Below are positions 31,418 through 36,498 of a DNA stretch of 36,498 bases, piece by piece. This DNA is from Gammaproteobacteria bacterium (GTDB taxonomy: Bacteria > Pseudomonadota > Gammaproteobacteria > SZUA-21). The notes beneath the pieces are model-generated. The model made no database searches. It was not told the DNA's origin and saw only the letters and a program-made list of their open reading frames with translations. The stretch is taken from NCBI GenBank assembly GCA_003233075.1, contig QIKQ01000056.1:1-36498 (forward strand), read 5' to 3'. Numbering within the stretch: position 1 is the stretch's first letter; each line of letters starts with the position of its first letter. Position numbers and translations under genes: made by a program.

Positions 31418-33519
31418 AAAATCACTATCCAATCGAATCGTTACTGCGACCGCCTGTTGAATTATGGCCGGCATTAGTGAGTTTTATCGTGGCAATTATA
31501 TTGTATTTATATCCGGCGACCTTTGTTTACAGTCCTATCATCGCCTATAGCATCTTATTAATCATTCTGTATTTTATCTTTCGAAATGTTAATGATGCGA
31601 TTAATATTTTGCGCTATCAGCGTAATTTACGTGCTCAAAAAATGTATCTATTGGAATCGAAAGATATTCCTTTTAGCCGCGAGCGCATAATGTTAGGGCG
31701 TGGTTTTATTTGGACGCAAAAACATACTCAGCGCCTACGCGATACATTGCGACCAGACGTCGCTAAATATACCCAACCCTCTTATCTCTACCAATGGGCG
31801 CGTCGCATGGAAGTTAAATACGAGCATTCACTACTTTTGAGTCGGTGGGTGAAAATACTATCTAAGGATGTTTGGTGGAATCCGGTCAAGAAATATCCGC
31901 CACTAGGCGGCGATGCATCCATGCACGGGGTGGAAATTAATGAGCAAGATATTTGGATTGACTTGGAGGCACGAAAAGGACATACCTTTATTGCGGGTAC
32001 CACTGGGGTTGGTAAAACACGATTGTGTGAATTGCTTGTGGCCCAAGATATTCGTCGAGGCGATACCACCATTGTAATCTGTCCAAAGGGCGATGCGGAT
32101 CTGTTTAAACGAGTGTATGCCGAGGCGAAAAGAGCAAATCGAAAATTTTATTGCTTTCATCTTGGTTACCCTGAAATATCCTGTCGATATAATGGGGTTG
32201 GCTCTTTTACCCGAGTAACTGAAGTGGCTACTCGAATTGCGAACCAATTACCAGGTGAGGGTAATGCGGCGGCATTCAAAGAATTCAGTTGGCGCTTTAT
32301 AAATATTGTCGCACAAGCGCTAACCCTAATGGGCGAGAAATGCAGTTATTCAAGTATTCTCAATTACATTAATGACAGTGAATCTCTTTTTCAAAATTAT
32401 GCGCATGTTTATTTTCGAAAAGAAGGTATTGAGGATTGGCAAGTCGCTGTTCGAGCCATTGAAGAGAAAATAAAAAAACAAAAGTACAATAAAAGTGATC
32501 GATCCCTTAGAACCCAAGCCTTGGTTCAGTATATTACTGAATCGAAAATTAATGATACTGTTCTAGTGAGTCTTAAAGGGGTGGCAGAATACACACGAGA
32601 TTATTATAGCAAGCTGGTTGCGTCAGTAGGCCCCTTATTAGAAAAATTGACCACCGGAAAAATAGGTGAACTAATTTCACCCGATTATTCTGATTCGTCT
32701 GATACTCGACCAATCTTAGATTGGATGACGGCCATTCGTCAAAATGCTGTAGTGTATATCGGCTTAGATGGCTTAACGGACATGACAGTGGCATCTGCCG
32801 TAGGAAATTCGATATTTGCAGATATTGTTAGCGTCACAGGTCGAATCTACAAATACGGTATTGCGGAACAACAAAATTTAAATAAGCAGATAAAGTACCC
32901 TACTGTGCGTATACATGCGGATGAATTCTCAGCTCTTGTTGGTGACGAATTTGTGCCTTTGCTTAATCAGTCTCGAGGAGCTGGGGTAGATGTGGTTGCC
33001 TACACACAAACCATGGGGGATGTAGAAGTGGGCATGGGATCGATTTCAAAAGCAAAACAAATTACGGGTAATTTTAATACTTTTGGCTTAATGCGTGTGC
33101 CCGATATAGAAACAGCATCAATTATCACTGATAAATTACCGTCTGTTGAAATTATGTCGAAATGGCAAGTCTCGTCCTCTGACGATTCATCTGATCCAAC
33201 TGATGGGATATTGTTTCGGGCAAAAAACGAAGATCGAATCACTGGCGCTGAAGTACCTATGTTGGAGCCAGCTAACTTTGTCAATCTTCCCAAAGGACAG
33301 GCGTTCTTTATTACTGAAGGCGGTAAACTCTATAAAGTTCGAATTCCGCTACTTTCCACAATCAGTGATAAGTATATTCCTAAACACATTGGGCAAATCG
33401 CAAGTGATATGAAGCGTCGCTACAATTCTTATTTGCCTGCAGAGCAAGATTGGTGGGAACCAGGAGAGCCTCAAATAGAAGCGACGAACGCGGAAACGCC
33501 TAACGAGGTGGCAGTCTAA
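31414..33519 (+). CDS. traD: TraD, type IV coupling protein ATPase of the ICE
   Basis: This 701-residue ATPase couples the relaxosome to the mating channel. The start is GTG 31414, overlapping the previous stop codon. Two membrane segments lie in the N terminus (about 20-58). Walker A is GTTGVGKT (Gly195-Thr202), and the Walker B region IHADEFSAL has Asp503-Glu504. The following segment, LLNQSRGAGVDVVAYTQTMGD, is typical of TraD/VirD4-type proteins. Length matches the SXT/PFGI TraD family (TIGR03743). The C terminus is acidic and may bind the relaxosome. It is the main DNA-transfer gene in the window and appears intact. The start of the next gene overlaps its stop by one base. Confidence 0.9.
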   Translation: MKNHYPIESLLRPPVELWPALVSFIVAIILYLYPATFVYSPIIAYSILLIILYFIFRNVNDAINILRYQRNLRAQKMYLLESKDIPFSRERIMLGRGFIWTQKHTQRLRDTLRPDVAKYTQPSYLYQWARRMEVKYEHSLLLSRWVKILSKDVWWNPVKKYPPLGGDASMHGVEINEQDIWIDLEARKGHTFIAGTTGVGKTRLCELLVAQDIRRGDTTIVICPKGDADLFKRVYAEAKRANRKFYCFHLGYPEISCRYNGVGSFTRVTEVATRIANQLPGEGNAAAFKEFSWRFINIVAQALTLMGEKCSYSSILNYINDSESLFQNYAHVYFRKEGIEDWQVAVRAIEEKIKKQKYNKSDRSLRTQALVQYITESKINDTVLVSLKGVAEYTRDYYSKLVASVGPLLEKLTTGKIGELISPDYSDSSDTRPILDWMTAIRQNAVVYIGLDGLTDMTVASAVGNSIFADIVSVTGRIYKYGIAEQQNLNKQIKYPTVRIHADEFSALVGDEFVPLLNQSRGAGVDVVAYTQTMGDVEVGMGSISKAKQITGNFNTFGLMRVPDIETASIITDKLPSVEIMSKWQVSSSDDSSDPTDGILFRAKNEDRITGAEVPMLEPANFVNLPKGQAFFITEGGKLYKVRIPLLSTISDKYIPKHIGQIASDMKRRYNSYLPAEQDWWEPGEPQIEATNAETPNEVAV

Positions 33520-34256
33520 TGAAGGGTCATGTTTCAGTCGTCAAACCTAAAGCACCCTCTGCCTTTGGACGAATTCTTAAGAATTCTATTCTTGTTTGTA
33601 TTACGTTGGTATTGACTTGGATTTTATCAATTTTAATTGAATGGGGTGGTATGTGGACACTTTGGAAAGACCAAGGGGTAACGCATTCACGTCAGGTGTT
33701 AGAGCAGGAGCGAAAGTATCTTAATTTTGTAATGAGGTATAAAAAGCCAAGTCTGATCAAACCCGCACACCGCAAACAGATAAATAGTTGGCTTCAATTT
33801 GGTTTCGAGGTAACGTTTATTAAAACGGGGCTGCTAGCATACGTAGGTAAAATGGCTGCGGCTTCTCCGACGGCGGGTCGTTATACAAGCAATTTTATTG
33901 ATCGGTCTCGGCCTAAATTGGTTAAGCACATTGAAGCTGCTGGCAATGTAACGCAAACTTTTGGCAATCGCCTAACGATACTAGTGTTGTCGCTGCCGTT
34001 ATTTTTGATCGTCGGGATAGTGGCAGTTTCTAATGGTTTGGTCGAACGTTACAAACGAATTGTTGGCGTAGGGCGAGAATACGCTACGCGTTTTCATTAT
34101 CTCATTCCTGAGATGAAAGCGGGAATATGTTTACCGTGGATCTTGTACTTAAGTTTACCAATCTCGATTAACCCAAATTACATTATCTTGCCCTTCGTGG
34201 CTTATTTTGGATTTATGCTTTTTGTAGTTAGCTTTACAATCAAAAAACATATTTAG
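33519..34256 (+). CDS. ICE membrane protein of the PFL_4697 family (TIGR03747)
   Basis: This 245-residue membrane protein starts at ATG 33519, in the TAATG that overlaps the traD stop. It has a membrane segment near the N terminus (about 22-45) and a soluble loop with RQVLEQERKYLNFVMR. Further hydrophobic segments lie at about 150-170 and 203-240. The order and spacing, plus a central FIDRSRPKLV-type loop and the VERYKRIVGVGRE turn, match the family that always follows traD in these elements. It is part of the mating-pair machinery in the inner membrane and may assist the coupling protein. Precise function is unknown. Confidence 0.82.
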   Translation: MKGHVSVVKPKAPSAFGRILKNSILVCITLVLTWILSILIEWGGMWTLWKDQGVTHSRQVLEQERKYLNFVMRYKKPSLIKPAHRKQINSWLQFGFEVTFIKTGLLAYVGKMAAASPTAGRYTSNFIDRSRPKLVKHIEAAGNVTQTFGNRLTILVLSLPLFLIVGIVAVSNGLVERYKRIVGVGREYATRFHYLIPEMKAGICLPWILYLSLPISINPNYIILPFVAYFGFMLFVVSFTIKKHI

Positions 34257-34287
34257 CTGAATTACTAATTATTAAGGAAACACTAAC

Positions 34288-34698
34288 ATGATGAGATCAG
34301 GATACACCTTGAGCGTACTTACTTTAGTCTTGATGCTCATTGCTATTGTCGCCTATGCAGATCAAGACCAGGAAAAACGTTATTTAGCAAAAGTACATCA
34401 TGAACTAAAAGCGCTAAAACCCTTTTTGGATCGAGCGAAAGAGAATGCGCCTACTAATGCACGATATCGGTTTGATCACGAGCGTTTGTCTCTTATTTTG
34501 AAGCGCTTGATGTTAGATATCGAATTGCACATGAACAGTGAAAAGCGTGCTCCGTATAAATCGATTGCCCCTAGTAGTAGTGATCAGGAACCTGAAAAAA
34601 TAACTAAGATTGAACCTAAGAATCAAAGAAAATCAAAATCACCGTCACAATTAGCTGACCAAACCGATTCAAATCAATCAAGTCCAGGTGTTGAATAA
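34288..34698 (+). CDS. RAQPRD-family ICE protein (TIGR01690)
   Basis: This 136-residue protein has a signal peptide (1 to about 24, VLMLIAIVAYA). The centre has the family's helical pattern: LKALKPFLDRAKENAP, then NARYRFDHERLSLILKRLMLDIELHM. Here the RAQPRD hexapeptide itself is not kept; EKRAPYK stands in its place. The C-terminal part is a Ser/Lys/Glu-rich tail of low complexity. The start is ATG 34288, with AAGGA upstream. Members are short periplasmic proteins in the conserved ICE order after TIGR03747. The stop overlaps the start of the next gene (TAATG). Confidence 0.78.
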   Translation: MMRSGYTLSVLTLVLMLIAIVAYADQDQEKRYLAKVHHELKALKPFLDRAKENAPTNARYRFDHERLSLILKRLMLDIELHMNSEKRAPYKSIAPSSSDQEPEKITKIEPKNQRKSKSPSQLADQTDSNQSSPGVE

Positions 34699-34976
34699 TG
34701 TTTGCCACACTGATTATGAGCGCATTATCGCAAGAGCAAGTAAAAGCCTTTACGGAAGCCAGTGGCGCGGGCATAACGCCGAATGAGGCACAAGATACCT
34801 TCGCATTAATCTTTGCAGTTTTGTTATTGGTTTGGTGGGCTTGGGTGATTTCATCCCAATATCGACTGTTTGTATCTGAAAAAGAAAACTTGGCAGCCGT
34901 TGGCTATAACGTATTGCGTTCGTCATTGATTGTAATGTTTTCGTTTTTTGTACTCTACATGATGAAGCCCTCATAA
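34698..34976 (+). CDS. ICE membrane protein of the PFL_4701 family (TIGR03758)
   Basis: This 92-residue protein has two membrane segments (about 34-52 and 70-88). The N-terminal soluble part, LSQEQVKAFTEASGAGIT, matches the family (QVxAFxxASG). The start is ATG 34698, overlapping the previous stop codon; ATG 34716 would also fit the family start. It is followed by a 23-base gap to the next gene. Proteins of this kind are small inner-membrane parts of the conjugation apparatus, possibly pilin-like. The function is not established. Confidence 0.82.
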   Translation: MFATLIMSALSQEQVKAFTEASGAGITPNEAQDTFALIFAVLLLVWWAWVISSQYRLFVSEKENLAAVGYNVLRSSLIVMFSFFVLYMMKPS

Positions 34977-34999
34977 ATTTAGCACTAAGGAGTAAGAAA

Positions 35000-35416
35000 A
35001 TGAGTCGACAAACACACAGAAGTATTTTAGGTATTCGTAGTTTATTAGCTGCGTTATGTCTAATTAGCGGTTTAATGGTAATAAATATTCCACCTGCCAA
35101 TGCGGCATCCAATTGGTTACCTACCTCTGAGCTGAGTACTGCGCAAGGCGGTAAATTTACAGCAGCGTTTAAGGAACTTGTGGGAACGGGGGCGGGGATT
35201 GCCATGATCGCAGTCATGGTGATTGCCTTTTTAGTGTTCGCAGTAGCGATCGTGAATGCTTTTTGGAAAATGCGTAAGGGCGATTTCGAACTGACTGATT
35301 TAGGTACCATCGTAATTACCGGTGCGTTGTGTGCGGTGTTAGTGGTGTATGCCTTAAATGAAGTGGACAGCGTTGTCACTAAGGGAACGGGCGTTCAAAT
35401 TTCAGCAAATAATTAG
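35000..35416 (+). CDS. ICE membrane protein of the PFL_4702 family (TIGR03745)
   Basis: This 138-residue protein has a long signal sequence (about 1-36, ending PPANAAS), then LPTSELSTAQGGKFTAAFKEL and two membrane segments (about 58-80 and 100-120). The motif NAFWKMRKGDFELTDLGTI between them is characteristic of the family. Its signal peptide and two-segment form resemble the VirB2-like pilin subunits of type IV systems, so a pilin role is possible, as suggested for this class. AAGGAG precedes ATG 35000. It ends 12 bases before the next gene. Confidence 0.84.
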   Translation: MSRQTHRSILGIRSLLAALCLISGLMVINIPPANAASNWLPTSELSTAQGGKFTAAFKELVGTGAGIAMIAVMVIAFLVFAVAIVNAFWKMRKGDFELTDLGTIVITGALCAVLVVYALNEVDSVVTKGTGVQISANN

Positions 35417-35428
35417 TGGAATGAAACA

Positions 35429-35806
35429 ATGAATCAACCAAGTGAAATTATAGATGAAGTTAATGAAGGCCACACAGCAGAATTGGTTTGCAATGAGCCC
35501 TTACTTTATAAAGGACTGACCACAACCGAGCTTACCAGTATCGCGGTAGTTGCTTTTTTCGCCTGGGCCATTGGCAGTTTTATACTTATATTTTCTATCA
35601 GTGGTTCGTTAATTAATGCGATTATGGCTTTGCCGGTCGGATTGATAATGTCAATTGTAACAGTTGTTGTGCTAGCGGGTGTTATTCAGCGACTTAAGCG
35701 AAATAAACCCGATGGACACTATGAGCAATTAATAGTGATTTATTTGAAACGCAATAAATTAGCAAAAAATCATTTAATTATTGAAGATCAAAAATGGGGG
35801 CTATAA
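35429..35806 (+). CDS. ICE membrane protein of the TIGR03750 family
   Basis: This 125-residue protein has a soluble start ending in the family motif PLLYKGLTTTELTSIAV, then two membrane segments (about 38-58 and 63-88). They are followed by QRLKRNKPDGHYEQLIVIYLKR, where family members have RLKRGRP. This TraL/VirB3-like layout (short, two membrane segments, basic end) is shared by inner-membrane parts of conjugation systems. A start at ATG 35429 gives the normal length. It ends 6 bases before the next gene. Confidence 0.83.
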   Translation: MNQPSEIIDEVNEGHTAELVCNEPLLYKGLTTTELTSIAVVAFFAWAIGSFILIFSISGSLINAIMALPVGLIMSIVTVVVLAGVIQRLKRNKPDGHYEQLIVIYLKRNKLAKNHLIIEDQKWGL

Positions 35807-35812
35807 AAGACC

Positions 35813-36481
35813 ATGTCTAACCTTGATCGAGTACTAGACAGTAAAAATCAAACTATTAAGGCCTTGACCTTATCAATTCTAATTATTGGTTTAGGATTGT
35901 TAACCTCAATTTATTTTCAATACAGATCCAAAGACGGGATCACAGTTCACTATCCGCCGGATCTGACCAAAGTCACGCGCTACCGGGCTAATGAAATACC
36001 CAATCACACGGTGTTTGCCTTTACTTATGCAATTTTCCAAAAGCTCAATACTTGGGAGGAAAACGGTGAGATTGATTTTCCAAAGAAGGTAAAGTTATTC
36101 GAAAATTACATGACTTATGAATTCCGGCAATATATGGACAACTATATTCGACTCAAGCGTAATAAAGGTGAACTTAATAAAGTGAGACATTTTACCTTAT
36201 ATCCTGGTCGAAACTACACTCAAGATCGCGTTAAAAAGATAGGTGCACATACTTGGGTTGTTTACATCGATGCATTGATTAAAGAGTACGTTAATGGCAT
36301 GCACACCAAAGTCATAGCAGTGCGTTATCCGGTTCGAGTGACCTATTATGATATTGATTTTACAAAAAACCCTTGGAAGTTGGCGATTGCTGGATATGAA
36401 GGCAAGGGACCAAAACCTATCAAGTACAATCGAAAAAAATACAGTGTTCCGAATGCAAAAATCTCGGCTAGTTATCAATAA
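35813..36481 (+). CDS. ICE protein of the TIGR03746 (PFL_4703) family
   Basis: This 222-residue protein has one N-terminal membrane segment (about 17-40) and a large periplasmic domain. Landmarks are VHYPPDLT, FAYTYAIFQKLNTW-like text (here FAFTYAIFQKLNTW), then NYMTYEFRQYMDNYIRLKRN, and PVRVTYYDIDFTKNPWKLAIAG near the end. The topology and position are those of TraE/VirB8-type assembly factors of the mating channel. A start at ATG 35813 follows the previous stop by 6 bases. The next gene begins 12 bases after its stop. Confidence 0.83.
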   Translation: MSNLDRVLDSKNQTIKALTLSILIIGLGLLTSIYFQYRSKDGITVHYPPDLTKVTRYRANEIPNHTVFAFTYAIFQKLNTWEENGEIDFPKKVKLFENYMTYEFRQYMDNYIRLKRNKGELNKVRHFTLYPGRNYTQDRVKKIGAHTWVVYIDALIKEYVNGMHTKVIAVRYPVRVTYYDIDFTKNPWKLAIAGYEGKGPKPIKYNRKKYSVPNAKISASYQ

Positions 36482-36493
36482 ATGGAGAGTGAC

Positions 36494-36498
36494 ATGCA
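36494..36498 (+). CDS. Start of the next ICE gene, cut by the window edge
   Basis: ATG 36494 follows the previous stop by 12 bases and has a GGAGAG ribosome site (36484-36489) at proper spacing. Only one full codon is inside the window. From the conserved order, a TIGR03749-family gene would be expected, but the sequence here cannot show that. Confidence 0.5.

Overview
The window looks like an AT-rich gammaproteobacterial chromosome. The clues are an operon with the same content as the enterobacterial ynbABCD set, a REP-like palindrome starting with GTAG, a dispersed palindrome carrying the AAGCAATCTC/GAGATTGCTT core, and an ICE-type conjugation module of the PFGI-1/SXT-like (MPF_G) class. 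No rRNA, tRNA or CRISPR array was seen. The genus cannot be fixed from this sequence alone.

Layout. (1) 1-2938: a hybrid histidine kinase gene interrupted by a complete IS66-family element (92-2471, three intact genes, 8-bp target duplication TTTTAAAA); the kinase-receiver gene also carries a frameshift downstream of the insertion. (2) 3161-6362: a small hypothetical protein, a membrane protein and an orphan CheA-type kinase. (3) 6721-7696: a stand-alone APS kinase convergent with a secreted DUF4177-like protein. (4) 7883-13774, minus strand: a phospholipid operon, in transcription order YnbA-like CDP-alcohol phosphatidyltransferase, YnbC-like hydrolase/methyltransferase, YnbD-like PAP2/dual-specificity phosphatase, a small membrane protein, YnbB/CdsA-like cytidylyltransferase and a PlsC-like acyltransferase. 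A ClsC-like phospholipase D lipoprotein (13913-15490) lies just upstream on the same strand. (5) 15813-20263: a membrane gene with an in-frame TAG, then a DUF4173 membrane protein, two TPM-domain proteins and a small membrane protein. (6) 19741-20592: two structured repeats. (7) 21070-26987: a lipoprotein and a subtilase with a large inserted domain, facing a 1053-residue ASH/VWA protein that has no signal peptide but has a C-terminal membrane anchor. (8) 27292-36498: the start of an ICE conjugation operon, running off the right edge.

How the genes work together. The phospholipid operon supplies nearly every step from lysophosphatidate to a finished head group: acylation, CDP-diacylglycerol formation, alcohol transfer and removal of a phosphate; a ClsC-like enzyme next door could remodel the products. 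The conjugation operon follows the conserved ICE order (PilL, PFL_4693/TIGR03759, PFL_4695/TIGR03765, TraD, TIGR03747, RAQPRD, TIGR03758, TIGR03745, TIGR03750, TIGR03746), with two unusual proteins in the early part and no lytic transglycosylase where one is often found. The PilL-like protein also appears to carry a FimV-like second domain.

The points most worth a second look are the extended ynb-type operon with its altered CDP-alcohol transferase motif, the ASH/VWA tail-anchored protein, the PilL-FimV fusion with its unrecognised ICE neighbours, and the doubly broken sensor kinase.
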